Shown: positions 12,158 through 22,621 of the stretch, piece after piece | Layout of the letters: every line of letters begins with the position of its first letter | How positions within the stretch are numbered: the first letter of the stretch is position 1 | NCBI RefSeq assembly: GCF_000186865.1 | Contig: NW_008705595.1 | Span: 71,882 to 131,149, forward strand | Length of the DNA stretch: 59,268 nucleotides | DNA from: Aureococcus anophagefferens | Lineage: Eukaryota > Sar > Pelagophyceae > Pelagomonadales > Pelagomonadaceae | Direction: 5' to 3' | Notes under the pieces: model-generated | The model's input: the letters and a program-made list of their open reading frames with translations, nothing else | Databases searched by the model: none | Told to the model about the DNA's origin: nothing | Program-made: the position numbers and the translations under genes

Positions 12158-14476
12158 ATAAGTGATGTGCATATAAGCGACGTGCCCCCCTTAAGGTACG
12201 ACTGTGTAATCGAAGCCGCGCAGGAGCTTGGCTGGCGAATTGTGTGTGAACGCGAGAAGGATGTTACATTGCTCGACGACCCAGAGTGCGATTTTTGCAA
12301 CGTGTATTGGATAGACGTGGCCAACATTGCAGAACGGATGAGCAAGCTCCGACCATGGCAGCGAATCAATCACTTTCCTGGGATGAGTAATATTGCTCGC
12401 AAGAATCGGTTAGCGCAGAATCTCGAGAAAATGCGCCGCGAGTACCCAAAGGAGTACAGCTTCTACCCCCGAACATGGGTTCTGCCTTTGGAACTTGCTG
12501 ACTTTCGAGCCCAATTTGATTCTACTGGGCGATCTTCACGGTTTTATATTGTCAAGCCAGACTCCGGGTGTCAAGGTCGTGGAATTTTTCTAACTCAAAA
12601 TTTTGATAGCATTTCGCCATTAGAACAAGTCGTTGCCCAACATTACATACGGAAGCCGTTCTTGATTGATGGATTTAAGTTTGACTTGCGCTTGTATGTA
12701 CTCATCACTAGCTGCAAACCTCTTCGCATGTATTTGTTTCACGATGGACTTGTCAGGTTGTGTACTGAAGAATATTTAAAACCAAATGCAGAGAACGTAG
12801 CGATGCGCTGCATGCACCTGACTAATTACGCGATCAATAAGCACAACGAAAACTTTCAGAGCAATGAAAATGTAGACGCGGGCGATGTTGGTTCGAAGCG
12901 CTCTTTGCGATGGTTCATGGATTACATTGCTGGTGAAAAAGGTCAGGTCAAGGCTGATTCTCTTTGGCGCCGGATGGGCACCATGTCTGTAAAGGTGATT
13001 ATTTCAATTCTACCAACATTGGTTCGCGAATATGAGTCAACTTTTTTCAGAGGGGCAGGTGGCTTGGAACGATGTGCCGCAGAGCCGAAGCGACCCAGCT
13101 GTGATCAAGGCAGTACAAAATCAGATGCACCGGCCGTATACGAAGAAACTCTCAAGGGAAGCAAATTGGCTCGTCGACGGGTGGTCGAAGGATCTCGATG
13201 TTTTGAGGTTCTTGGTGTCGACATTATTGTCGACCATGCTTTAAAGCCATGGCTCGTGGAAGTTAATCATCTTCCGTCTTTTGCTACTGACTCACCACTA
13301 GACTTGGATATAAAGTCGCGAGTAATTGAACAGACAATGTCCATTGTCAAAGCAAAGGCTAATGACCGCTTCGTTTATGAGGAAGCTGAACGCTCGAGGG
13401 CAGAGGAGCGACTTTATAATAGCCAGCCTACCAGTTTACCAATGGCAAATCTGGTGCAAGAAGGAGTGCTCCTCTCGCAAACCCGACGGCGGATCGAAGA
13501 TGTGCTGCGACGTCATGCACCAGAGAAATTGGTAAAAGTAAGTGCTCTTCTACAGAAGTATGTGGGGCGCGAAGACAAACTTGTGAGACTCGTTGAGCGC
13601 AAGTACCTCACAAACAGTACAACAAGCGTGTCCATTCCACCCACAAATAGCGCGGAGCAGGGTCATTTCGGTAGATCAACACCCAGCGCGCATTCAGATG
13701 ATGGTGATGATGTTGATGGATCTCAAGGCAAACCATGGTCCACCCGTGTAGGTGGCAAACGGCCACCCCTCAATCAACCTAACGAAGACGCAACCGACAG
13801 TGACATTGAACTCGAAGATCAACTGTTAGTAGATTTCGATAGAATATATCCTGTACCGAGTGAAATTCGCAAGCGCAATCTTCAAATTCCAGATTATAAG
13901 GCTCTGACTCAGTTCGTATTTGCACAAGATGAAAAGCGGATCAAGCGTCTCTCATGTCCCTTGAGGCAAAACCGTGGTTCTGCACTAGACTTTGCCGAGT
14001 CTCTTCCGCCCCTCAATGATAGTATGAAGGATACAAAAGATGGGCGAATCCCCTGGGGTGATCCATTTCGGCGCCATGGTGAAGCGCAACTTGGAAAATC
14101 GTTTTCTCTTGCCGAACGAAAGCCCCTTCCGATGCCCGGTCAAAAGCAGGCGGCTGCGGCTGATCGATTGACTCGTGGGTTCTCTTCCCGGCAGCATACT
14201 TCAGCGCCGAGCTCGCTCGGACATCTTCCAGACGATACTGACATGTGCCAGATTGGTGACTACACTCAAAAGGTGGCCAACACTGTTGCACATGCGAAAG
14301 AATGGCGTCGCAGAATGGACGATGTGCGAAATCGCCGAAATCATGGCCAGGTTGCCCTCCAGCCAAAGACCTTCATCTTCGCGCAAACTAATTCGCCAGG
14401 CTATGCCTGTCTGGCAACTCCTGCTGTGAGCGCACAGCAGCAGAAGGTCGGTGTCCGTGCATATTTGCCAGCATAG
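12158..14476 (+). CDS. Tubulin-tyrosine ligase-like polyglutamylase, TTLL6/TTLL13 type
   Basis: An enzyme that adds glutamate side chains to tubulin, usually in axonemes. The open frame encodes about 772 residues without introns. The TTL catalytic domain fills roughly residues 15-430: RINHFPGMSNIARKNRLAQN, FYPRTWVLP, the ATP-grasp loop KPDSGCQGRGIF, FDLRLYVLITS, HLTNYAINKHNENF, and GVDIIVDHALKPWLVEVNHLPSF. The FPGM...RK and INKHNENF signatures fit the TTLL4/5/6/13 polyglutamylase group better than glycylases. An insertion of about 50 polar residues sits after VREYESTF (about 13040-13190). The C-terminal 330 residues are disordered apart from a helical stretch near 13450-13620. There is no ATG near the start; an in-frame stop lies just upstream at 12152, so a short first exon is missing from my model. 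Confidence 0.93.
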   Translation: MSDVHISDVPPLRYDCVIEAAQELGWRIVCEREKDVTLLDDPECDFCNVYWIDVANIAERMSKLRPWQRINHFPGMSNIARKNRLAQNLEKMRREYPKEYSFYPRTWVLPLELADFRAQFDSTGRSSRFYIVKPDSGCQGRGIFLTQNFDSISPLEQVVAQHYIRKPFLIDGFKFDLRLYVLITSCKPLRMYLFHDGLVRLCTEEYLKPNAENVAMRCMHLTNYAINKHNENFQSNENVDAGDVGSKRSLRWFMDYIAGEKGQVKADSLWRRMGTMSVKVIISILPTLVREYESTFFRGAGGLERCAAEPKRPSCDQGSTKSDAPAVYEETLKGSKLARRRVVEGSRCFEVLGVDIIVDHALKPWLVEVNHLPSFATDSPLDLDIKSRVIEQTMSIVKAKANDRFVYEEAERSRAEERLYNSQPTSLPMANLVQEGVLLSQTRRRIEDVLRRHAPEKLVKVSALLQKYVGREDKLVRLVERKYLTNSTTSVSIPPTNSAEQGHFGRSTPSAHSDDGDDVDGSQGKPWSTRVGGKRPPLNQPNEDATDSDIELEDQLLVDFDRIYPVPSEIRKRNLQIPDYKALTQFVFAQDEKRIKRLSCPLRQNRGSALDFAESLPPLNDSMKDTKDGRIPWGDPFRRHGEAQLGKSFSLAERKPLPMPGQKQAAAADRLTRGFSSRQHTSAPSSLGHLPDDTDMCQIGDYTQKVANTVAHAKEWRRRMDDVRNRRNHGQVALQPKTFIFAQTNSPGYACLATPAVSAQQQKVGVRAYLPA

Positions 14477-15730
14477 CATAGCCAACATTACCTTCCACTA
14501 CCTCACCATTAGACGCCCACAGACCCCGCTCGTTGGAGGCACTGGGCACTGAAAAACATCCCTGCACCGTCGTTGGTGAAGTGCACACCAGTGCGGGCGT
14601 CGATGGTGCAAGCGGGGGCGCTGGAAATGCGGCTCAGTATACTGCCCCTCCGGCCCGGCTAGCGCCAGCCCTTGCCGATTCGTATTTGCGGGGGTTATCA
14701 CCGTGACCAGTGCGAAACTAGCAGGCTCGGGGCAGCACTAGGAAGGTAAAGGTGCCTATCGCCAGCCGCACCAGGCGGCAGTCTGCGAAACAACGTACGC
14801 CTAGGCGTGCCCACTCGAATTAAATAATTAATATTTATTTATTGTTCCGGCGGCGGGCGGGACGTGTACTGCACCTCCTGAAAATCGGCCGCGCGCGCGG
14901 CCAAGCCGCAGGGCCAGAGGCAAAATTGGCGAATTATGGCCATGCCGAAGATAGCGAGGCAAGTTTGCGCGCTAAACGTATCAATCAAGGAAACTTTTTT
15001 TTTTTTTGAATTTGAGTGCGCGGGTCGCTGGTTCGGGTCGGCAGGAGTTAGAGAGCTCTGTTAATGACATTTCTAGCAAAGTGCGCCGTCGTGATACGAT
15101 TCTCAGTAGTCGTGGTGCCACTGGCAGCCGGGTTAGAGACCGGAGTTTCGAATTACGCCCCACATTTACTCCCCTACAGTTTTGCCTGGAGGGGGAGGGG
15201 GAGCCGGCTTTAGGCCGGAGTTTAGCTTGAGGGGAAATGGCAGTGTTCCTGACTTAGACTGAAAATGGAAAAGTGAGATGGGGCTGCTGAGCAGCCCTGA
15301 TTCCCAACAGGAGAGGGTTACTCTATACTAATACTGTCTTAAAGTGGAATAGAAAGAGAGAAAGGGAAGGAAATTGGGAAAAGGAGGAAGGACCCCCATA
15401 CTAAGGTGGGGACCTTGGGGCTGAACTCAGTCTCATGAAGATATGAGACTGCAAGGTAGGGAGAAAAGGGAGAATAAGCACAGTGGGGCAGATACAGGAG
15501 AATCTTCCTCCTGAGTTTAGTTTTCACACCCTTGGGCCAAATAGTTGACACTCAGGTCAAAGACCTTGCCTTTCTAGGGGGCGGTCGCCTGCGCTCGGAG
15601 GTAAGGTCTGTCCAGGATTTGATAACACTTGGAGATTGTAATAGCCCCCGGAGACTGATGACTCAGCCTGGAGCAACAAGATAGCAACACCAGCGACGAT
15701 CTTCGAAAGGCGTTAGCAGAGTAGTAGACA
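14477..15730. other. Intergenic with dispersed repeats
   Basis: No gene recognised. 14820-14945 (AT-rich block, then GC-rich, ending in GCAAAATTGGCGAATTATGGCC) resembles the last 170 bases of the window (59101-59240). A T-run lies at about 14995-15006. 15247-15514 is a direct copy of the right half of the repeat at 2520-3049. Confidence 0.6.
15247..15514 (+). repeat. Dispersed repeat, copy of the 2786-3049 half
   Basis: Contains GCAGCCCTGATTCCCAACAG and ends AGATACAGGAGAATCTTCCT as at 3020-3045, with scattered substitutions and small indels. It lies about 215 bp upstream of the gene at 15731. Confidence 0.85.
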
Positions 15731-17692
15731 ATGGCGCCCCCCAAGAGGGCCAAATTTACAAAGATGGACACGGTGTTTACCGAAGGGTCGATGGAATGTC
15801 TATCCAAACGCCTGGTGGTAGACTTCGATGGTGAAATCGCTGCCCAAGAAACGATCGACGCATGCGTTCATCTTGCATTCGTCCACGTCAAATCTAGGAT
15901 TCAGGAGGAGATGGCAGTATCCTTCGCGGTCGTTTCTCTAGCCCGTACCTGCTGGGACGTAATGGCGATGGTACCGCCGCTGCTTTCAGCGGACATTTTG
16001 GCTCCTTTGGGAAGGGCAGGCGAGGAGCCAGATCCAGGCGCGATTGATTCGTGGGCCTCTTTTTACTTGTCGTTGTCCTTACCCAGAGTTCGGTCAGCAA
16101 CTGATGACTCTGGACATGTGTTCTCACATGAATTAGAGCATCGAGGAGCCCTCTTAAATGCAACAGGAACGCTGGGCAATCCGCCCCGAGTTTTAGCAGC
16201 ACCATTGGAAACAGACGGGAATGGGCGCCGAGCTATGTCCCGACCCACGAGCGCAGGGTCCGTTCGACGCCCTTCGAGTGCCAACCGCCGGCCCGCGAGC
16301 GCCAGTCGTGCTCGGCACGATCTGTTCAAGCTGGCAGATAGCGCGAACAACGGCACGATTAGTGCCGAGGAAATGCACGAATGGTTAAACATGCAATCGC
16401 CAATGCCGTTCAGTGAGGTGAAAAAGGTTTTGGATGCGGTCAACCAACCCCAGTCTCAGCCATTCGGGCCTGGTATCTTTGCTGATATTTTGGGGCTGCT
16501 TCAGAAGGCCAATCCCAAGCGCTGGGCTATGGAAAATCTTACGGTCTTTGCAATCCCAAAGCCCAGGGCTGATCCACAACTCAGCATGGACGCTCGCGAG
16601 CTAAAGGAGATTCTAAATCCAACCCCAGTTGCCAAATCCAAGCTCGAAGAGCTTACTTCATTCTGCACCGCAGACAATGCTTTAGGTGATACTCCAACTT
16701 TTGGCACAAGTCACATTATTGACGATCGGGTTCAGCCTGTCCCACTTGTTCCACAAACATTTGTTAGCAATGTTCCCCGCATGTGGACGGCGGCTAACAA
16801 GATTGCTAGCACACGCAGCTTGAAGAGTTCGAGACGCCTCCAGTCTGCCTATGCTCACTCCAAACAGCCTAGCATCACGCTCATGCACTCAAGCTCACAG
16901 CCAGCGCTCGGAAGAACACAGATTACTAAACAGCCGGCGCTGGGTTCGCTGAACTTCCTTCCGCTCCACTTCCGACAGACGTCCCTCGTTAAAAACTTTG
17001 AATTTGTGCCAGAAGCTGGGGTTTCCGCTATCGAATCTTGCGTTAGTCGAAGTACCGATACCAACAATGACTCTCGGACATCTCGAGAAGGCCCCCCCTG
17101 GCCTAGCGACCCGAACCATATGACCAGGAGCACCTTTGATAGTCTGAAGACTCCGAAGCGCCCCGAGTCTGTACCCCGGGACACCAACGCAAGTGGTGTA
17201 AAGTCAAAAGGCACCAAGGGAGGTGACCTTCTTCTCAGTCCTAATGCATCCGAACAGAATGCACGCAATGAACGCATTGCTCCAAGGCGGATTGGCGGAC
17301 CGCCGGGCAGCGGTGGTATTGGCTCGATCATTACCTCACCCTTATTTGCCTCCGCATTCCTGGAACTACCCAGCACCGGCGTTGATCCTCTTGCTCCAGA
17401 GCCGCTCCACCTTGTAGGTGGTAGGCTTCATCCTGACAATGAGGCTTGCAGCGAGATTCCCGGGGGGAGCTCTCAGGAGCGCATGCAGCTCGAGGAAGCC
17501 GAAGCCAAATTCATTCATGAGCTCCGTGGCGAGGATGCTGTCGGCAGGGATGCACCAAATATCCAGCTCCCTGCCTACTCAGCTGATGTGCGCACTCTCC
17601 AAAGAACTTCTGTTCTTGAAGGTCGAAGTGTCTCTGTAAGAGAAAGGACCCACAATCACGCCACACGCTTTCCTCTCGCTTTAGAGAGATAG
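15731..17692 (+). CDS. Large disordered protein with one degenerate EF-hand
   Basis: A single-exon ORF of 653 residues with a clear ATG. Residues about 1-115 are compact and hydrophobic (VHLAFVHVKSRIQEEM). A basic Ser/Pro/Arg linker follows (RPTSAGSVRRPSSANRRPAS). At about residues 195-235 there is an EF-hand-like unit with loop DSANNGTISAEE: positions 1, 5, 6, 8 and 12 fit, but position 3 is Ala, so calcium binding is doubtful. The last 400 residues are low-complexity, Ser/Pro-rich and probably unstructured. I do not recognise a family. The 3' end lies about 30 bp before the dispersed repeat at 17723, so the stop could have been created by an insertion. Confidence 0.6.
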   Translation: MAPPKRAKFTKMDTVFTEGSMECLSKRLVVDFDGEIAAQETIDACVHLAFVHVKSRIQEEMAVSFAVVSLARTCWDVMAMVPPLLSADILAPLGRAGEEPDPGAIDSWASFYLSLSLPRVRSATDDSGHVFSHELEHRGALLNATGTLGNPPRVLAAPLETDGNGRRAMSRPTSAGSVRRPSSANRRPASASRARHDLFKLADSANNGTISAEEMHEWLNMQSPMPFSEVKKVLDAVNQPQSQPFGPGIFADILGLLQKANPKRWAMENLTVFAIPKPRADPQLSMDARELKEILNPTPVAKSKLEELTSFCTADNALGDTPTFGTSHIIDDRVQPVPLVPQTFVSNVPRMWTAANKIASTRSLKSSRRLQSAYAHSKQPSITLMHSSSQPALGRTQITKQPALGSLNFLPLHFRQTSLVKNFEFVPEAGVSAIESCVSRSTDTNNDSRTSREGPPWPSDPNHMTRSTFDSLKTPKRPESVPRDTNASGVKSKGTKGGDLLLSPNASEQNARNERIAPRRIGGPPGSGGIGSIITSPLFASAFLELPSTGVDPLAPEPLHLVGGRLHPDNEACSEIPGGSSQERMQLEEAEAKFIHELRGEDAVGRDAPNIQLPAYSADVRTLQRTSVLEGRSVSVRERTHNHATRFPLALER

Positions 17693-18806
17693 AGGGATTT
17701 CTACTCTCATCTTCAGTGAACTGCATCTTGACGTTGTAGTGCACTTTACCCCACTGCGCTCCTACTGCGTATCCTGCTAGGTTCCCTCCCCTTCCTTAAT
17801 TCATCCTAATCCAGTTTTAAGTCTCATAGACAGCGAACTGACGGAGTGACTGCCAAGCAGAGACAGAAGTAGCATAGCGCTCTTCTGTGTCTGTGGGGTC
17901 TGTCTGGTTAGCGTCACAGCGACGTGCCAGAGAGCACCAGGCTCGGCGAGGTAGCACAGTCGCCGGACAGTGGCAGAACCTCGCCCAGAAACCCCCCCCT
18001 GCGCTGGAGGGGGCCCCAAGGGACCCGAAACGCCCCCGACAATTCTGGGTCGGCGGCCGGGGGCTTTACTCAGGCGCTGGGGGGCCGGGCGGGGCCCAAA
18101 CTAGGACGCGTCGAGTTTCCCGCGTTCGGCGACCTCCCCGCCAATTTGGGTCGGCGGCTGGGGGCTTTACCCAGGCGCCGGGGGCCAGCCGGGGGCCCGG
18201 GTGGGGTCCAAACTAGAACGCGTCGTATTTCCCGCGTTCGCGCCAGGGGGGGGGGGGGGGGGGGGGGCCCCAATTTCCACCCAAAAAATTTTTCCCGTGG
18301 GTTTTTCGGGGCCCGGCCCCGGGGGGGGGGGGGCGCCAAGTTGCGACCTACAAACTTGTTCCGTTGGGTTTCTCGTGTCCAGTCCCCCCCGGCAAAGTCA
18401 CCGAGACAGCGCCAGGCGCGGAGCACTCATGCGCGCCTGGGGGCGTGGCTCGTAGCAAAGTTCCAGTGAAGTGTCTTGGAGCAAAAATGACAGTGTTTAG
18501 GGGGAGAGGCAAGTGTTGGCAAGTGTTTCAACGGCCAAAAAAAGGCGAAAAAAATGAGAATTACCACGAAATATGTAAAAAAAAACGCCGAAATCGAACC
18601 AGCAACTGTTCCGTCGCGCTGAAGGAAGTGTTCCGTCGCGCTGAAGGAAGTGAATTTGCGAAATCATTGCCTGGCCCTGAGCTGCCTTTGCTGGGCTGTA
18701 GGCGCAGGATAGTCAAGCTGTAGGCGCAGGATGGTCAATTATGATGCGGCGCAACCAATTCGTGGGGCCTCGTAAGACGAACTATACCCAGACTATACCA
18801 TCTGTG
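17693..18806. other. Intergenic: inverted repeat copy, GC-rich element, tandem duplications
   Basis: 17723-17971 is an inverted copy of 2520-2786. 17990-18240 is GC-rich and matches, inverted, 36061-36185. A G-run of about 22 bases lies at 18247-18268 and another at about 18320-18331. Tandem duplications: a unit of about 22 bp (GTTCCGTCGCGCTGAAGGAA) twice around 18608-18651, and CTGTAGGCGCAGGAT twice around 18697-18737. No gene recognised. Confidence 0.65.
17723..17971 (-). repeat. Dispersed repeat, inverted copy of 2520-2786
   Basis: The reverse complement aligns almost end to end with 2520-2786, with several small indels (for example the 2740-2750 region). The two copies are about 15 kb apart in opposite orientation. 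Confidence 0.85.
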
Positions 18807-20105
18807 TCAGGCACGAACTTGGAAACGACCGGACTTGGTGATAGTACGAACACCTTTGTATGGGCGATAGCGCTCATTAGTGAGCTGGAGAGCCGCAATC
18901 TGAATACCAGAAATCGAAGCGATGGGGACCTTCCAGGTCACTTGGATTGGGGGCAACTCCTCCAAAGCGCCTTGAATCACCATGGATCCAGTTAGCTGGG
19001 GTACCCTGTTTCCGGTCACGGCCAGCTTGCCAACAGTCCATTTCGCTACTTTAGTGGCTTCATCGTAGAGGACCGTTCCTAGGGTCGCAGATAAGGTGGC
19101 GGTCTTGACACATTTTGGAAAAGGAATAGACAAGGTCACATCCTCAATGAGCAAAGACCCTTTGCGATTAGGGATAACAAGTGAGGACGTCTGCTTCTGA
19201 CCGATTTGTATCTGGATACGACCATGACCTGCGTTGTGTTCGTCAGACATGGTCACTGAGGGTGTGACATAAATTGGTGCAGAAACGTTAGCCTTGGTGT
19301 TGACACGATATCGCATGAGTTCAAATGCACCGTCTGGAGGTACAAAGCTGACGACACGGTCGCGTTCAAATCTATTGTATCGTACGCAGGGGTGAAATGA
19401 GCAGTCGTCAATGACCTCTGGATCCACAAAACTCAGACAAAGGTCAGGAATGCCCGAGAGACGAGAGTTGGCCATTATGGCCCCAGTCACCTCTGAGGAC
19501 ACTACCTGCCCATTTCGATCAACAATTGCGTCCACCTCTTCCACTATGTCGAGGTAGATGTCGTTCTGTGCGTACTTGACGCCCGACTTGCGCCAGGGCA
19601 TGGATGAGATGGTCCCGTCAGGCAATACATCGCTCACATTTGATCTCCCCGTTGCGACAGCCTGTAGCCGACCCATGACAGAGGGTGGCTTGATCATCGC
19701 TTTCAATGCGTTTGGCTCCGTCGTCAAGGGGTTCCCATTGTCCAGCATTTCCTCGAGAAGTTGGTAGACCATAGAAAAATTATCTTTGATTGAGCCCTCA
19801 TCTGCGGCACCAAAGTATTCAACGAAGATATCAACCACTCGATGCAAGAACTCAATCACCAAAAGCGGAGCAACATCTTTGGCCAGTGTAGCAATAACAT
19901 AGATATCATCCCGAGATACCGATACCAAATAATATTTAGACGTGTGCAAAATTGGTGGCACTTCCGTACTGTGATCGTACTTATTCACCTCGTCCCAAAA
20001 GAAGTCGCACACATTTCGCGGCGTGACTCCGCGCCAATGGCGTTCAATCAATACCTCGCCGCTCGAGCCTGTGACGAAGAGCGATTTGATCATTTCTCCA
20101 GCCAA
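18807..20105 (-). CDS. AP3M: AP-3 adaptor complex mu subunit
   Basis: The medium chain of the AP-3 complex, which sorts membrane cargo from endosome/Golgi to lysosome-related organelles by binding YxxPhi signals. It is one intronless ORF of 432 residues with an ATG at 20105, close to the usual length of about 418. The N-terminal longin-like domain is clear (MIKSLFVTGSSGEVLIERHW, VIEFLHRVVDIFVEYFG, YQLLEEMLDNGNPLTTE), then the linker with IKPPSV and the mu homology domain: PWRKSGVKYAQNDIYLDIVE, IPDLCLSFVDP, DDCSFHPCVRYNRFERDRVV, SFVPPDGAFELMRYRV, and the terminal YRPYKGVRTITKSGRFQVR. The wording FHPCVRY and KYAQNDIY is AP-3 rather than AP-1, AP-2 or AP-4. The lack of introns is notable beside its intron-containing neighbours. 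Confidence 0.96.
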   Translation of the reverse strand: MAGEMIKSLFVTGSSGEVLIERHWRGVTPRNVCDFFWDEVNKYDHSTEVPPILHTSKYYLVSVSRDDIYVIATLAKDVAPLLVIEFLHRVVDIFVEYFGAADEGSIKDNFSMVYQLLEEMLDNGNPLTTEPNALKAMIKPPSVMGRLQAVATGRSNVSDVLPDGTISSMPWRKSGVKYAQNDIYLDIVEEVDAIVDRNGQVVSSEVTGAIMANSRLSGIPDLCLSFVDPEVIDDCSFHPCVRYNRFERDRVVSFVPPDGAFELMRYRVNTKANVSAPIYVTPSVTMSDEHNAGHGRIQIQIGQKQTSSLVIPNRKGSLLIEDVTLSIPFPKCVKTATLSATLGTVLYDEATKVAKWTVGKLAVTGNRVPQLTGSMVIQGALEELPPIQVTWKVPIASISGIQIAALQLTNERYRPYKGVRTITKSGRFQVRA

Positions 20106-20868
20106 GGTGGCCTAAGCTAAAGTTTAACCGGTTCATGAGTCCGAACTTTTAACTCTATACGCAGACATCATCTGGTTGGCTACCTGTATGAGTTTTACAC
20201 AGGCAACGCGCTCAACATTCCAACATATATCGATAATGAAGATGTAGTAACCAGAAGCCAGGAGCTAAAGACATCCTAGCGGAATAGACATCACACTCGC
20301 GTTACGGCAGTACAATATGTTTCCGGTAACGAGTTAGTGAGTTTAGACCACCTATCATCATCCAGCTAAATAAAACTGCTGGTTGTGGTGGTCCTCTCCC
20401 AGCTCGCCGCTTCCCCGGGGTCCGGGGTGGCGCGGCTTATATTTTTGGCCCGCCCACCACCCTCCTTCGGCACAAATGAAGCACCCGCCCTGCCCTACCC
20501 TCCTCCATCCCCGCTGAGGTGGCTGCGCCATCCAAGCGCGGTCCGTCGGCCTTCATTCTGGCATCTTTAATTGAAACTGAGCTCAAACCCCCCTTGAGGG
20601 AGGATTTTACTTGCTTCCTTTAGCTCAGGCTAGTGGGAGATACGAAAGGCCAAGTGGACGGACACGATCACAACCTCGGATTCGGCATCCGACACCGCGG
20701 GCGAACATACAAGTATGAAGTTTTGAATTCGATAATCCTCCACCTGCCCACTGGGCGAGCCCACGAACCCTATATCCACTCTCGGGGGATGCTAGTATGG
20801 GTTCCGACGTTGAGTACTGGAGCGACTCGTACGCAGGTGGGCGTCCTGGGCGCCGCTCTGGCAATCAA
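20106..20868. other. Intergenic; mostly a short copy of a dispersed element
   Basis: 20302-20661 matches the two ends of the longer inverted copy at 36497-37349. The remaining 200 bp up to the SNARE start hold nothing I recognise. Confidence 0.65.
20302..20661 (+). repeat. Dispersed element, internally deleted copy
   Basis: One end has TTACGGCAGTACAATATGTT; the other ends TAGTGGGAGATACGAAAGGC then CAAGTGGACGG. Both ends, and the segments next to them, are nearly identical to the reverse complement of 36497-37349, but about 500 bp of the middle (present there) is missing, with the join near 20450. This is the pattern of a non-autonomous derivative of a larger element. Confidence 0.85.
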
Positions 20869-21618
20869 ATGTGTATAGGTGCCGTTGACGAATTAGCAGT
20901 GCGAGTGTCGTCTATCCGAGAGCTATCCGGCTGCGACTTCAGGGATATCGTGCGCGCTGTGTGAATTCCTGAATCCACCTGGCTATTTTATCTGACGCCT
21001 TCAGGCGGCTGAATGTGATACAAAGTTGAGCCGAGCTAAATCTATCAAGAAATCATACTGCCTGGAAATGCGACTTTTAAGGGACCAGAAAATTAAGGGG
21101 TTGCATAACTGCAAACTGAAGGAGCTGGATAGGCGATGCGCAGAGCTGGAGCTTGAGATTGAGTTCGTGCGCGGGGGGAGGGCGAGACGTGAATTGCTCA
21201 CGTCATCATCTGTGGACCACGCTGGTTGCGACGACAATAAATCCTGCCTGAATGATGCAGCTATCCTCCAAGATCAGACCCAGGATGCACTTTCCAGAAC
21301 CATAAATCTTGTAGAAGCCTCTAAAGAAGTTGGAAATTCGACGATAAACGAGCACACTATCTTACTGTGTCGATCATACCTACAAAGCGAGTGATGCTGG
21401 CCTCTCTCAGGCTCGAGCATCAACAAGAACAGGTGAAGGATATATCAACTGATGTCATGCTCATAGAAGATAATCTATTGCGTGCCGACAAGCTGATTCG
21501 GAACTTTACTAAGCGCATGATGACGGATAAACTCATCCTGTGTTTTGCATTTGTTAACATGTGCGCCTTGGTTGGAGCTAGTAGTACCGTGTCCAGATAC
21601 ACTAATGTCCGTTACTAA
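20869..21618 (+). CDS. Qb-SNARE, NPSN/Vti1-like
   Basis: A tail-anchored SNARE for vesicle fusion. Three exons, 20869-20949, 21005-21366 and 21411-21618, give 216 residues; introns of 55 and 44 nt are GT-AG and all phases close. The N-terminal part is a three-helix-like coiled region. The SNARE helix starts around QTQDALSRTINLVEASKEVG and continues, after the second intron, through LEHQQEQVKDISTDVMLIED then NLLRADKLIRNFTKRMMTDK, where the central Q of the Qb class is expected. It is followed directly by a short hydrophobic segment LILCFAFVNMCALVG as the membrane anchor. The heptad pattern resembles plant and protist NPSN proteins and Vti1; I cannot choose between them. The last 14 residues after the anchor are unusual and could be luminal or an annotation artefact. 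Confidence 0.75.
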
Positions 21619-22621
21619 TTTCGTCGTAGATAATTGTGTATTGTGCCATCACCGGGAAGAAACTTGGCACAGGGGACCAGAAAGAAGAGAGTCCAGACGA
21701 ACGGCGTTAACTAGCGGCCTGTTTTCCCCACGAAAGAACAAATCAATGATAACCACAAGCGCTCGACTCACGTGTCTAAGTTCCTCGATCGCACCCTGCT
21801 TACATATCCAGAGGCTGGCCAAGTGGCTGGCTCCAGCTGGCTTTTTCGCAGTTTCCGCTCACTTGGCCTTTTGTATCTCCCACTAGTGTCCCACTTGTAG
21901 CTAATGGAATGGGGCAGCCGGCAGCGGGTGTTACGTAGCCAAGATGGCGTGAAAGTGTTCCTAGACACCGGCCACAAAACACTTGACCTTCATATCCAAC
22001 ATTAAACACTCGCCTGGGCAGTTGGCTCGGCTACGGGGAAGGGAGGAGAGTACCACAAGGGCATGTAATCCCAGTTAGGATATCTATTGGTTGCCCATTA
22101 TTTGTTACAGGCACCTGGGGAGGCGGCCCCCGGACGCGGCGTACCCTGTTGGACACAGGGTTGGACACGCCGGCGCCGGGCACCTATTTCGTGCAGGCCA
22201 AGTCTTGCGATGTGTGCGCCCCCTGGAGGCCCACCGGCGGTCAAGCCGGTCCCCTAGGTCCAGGAAGACTCTCCGTCTATTACAGTGCGGGAAGCAACTA
22301 TAGCAGGGTTAGAAAGTATTAAGGAGGGGAAGGAAATTGGGTGGCTCTGTACCAGCGAGCCACTAGGGAGATACAAAACTCTCTATCTCTCTAGGCCGTA
22401 CCCGCGCCCCACACACGCCCACCGTATGTTGATCGACGCGCTCTGCCGAAAGTGAGTTCGAGAGACGTAGCAAGGTCCCTGCCTTTTTTCTTTTACGCCT
22501 CCGGCGCCTCCGGCGCCGCTCCGGCGCCTTCGGCGCCGGTTTTTTTTCTTTTTTTTTTCTCTCTTTTTTCCTCTTTTCGGCATGAAAAAAAAATACTATT
22601 TTTTTCCATTTGACAAGCAAG
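21619..22621. other. Intergenic with repeat copies and low-complexity sequence
   Basis: 21855-21887 carries a copy of the TAGTGGGAGATAC...CAAGTGG end motif on the minus strand. 22054-22110 (CCAGTTAGGATAT...TTGCCCATTATTTGTT) resembles 26440-26500. 22272-22393 is the left arm of an inverted repeat whose partner is 24730-24857. 22480-22570 is low-complexity, with CCGGCGCC palindromes flanked by T-runs. Confidence 0.6.
22272..22393 (+). repeat. Left arm of an inverted repeat flanking a gene
   Basis: From TCCGTCTATTACAGT to GATACAAAACTCTCTATCTC the sequence is the near reverse complement of 24730-24857. Shared words include GTGGCTCTGTACCAGCGAGC. The arms enclose the whole gene 22622-24353. Confidence 0.8.

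Noticed and set aside
13040..13190. Second intein or intron in the TTLL gene at the insertion after VREYESTF
   Set aside because: The insert is only about 50 residues, polar, lacks Cys/Ser-led splicing blocks and is in frame; variable loops occur here in TTLL proteins.
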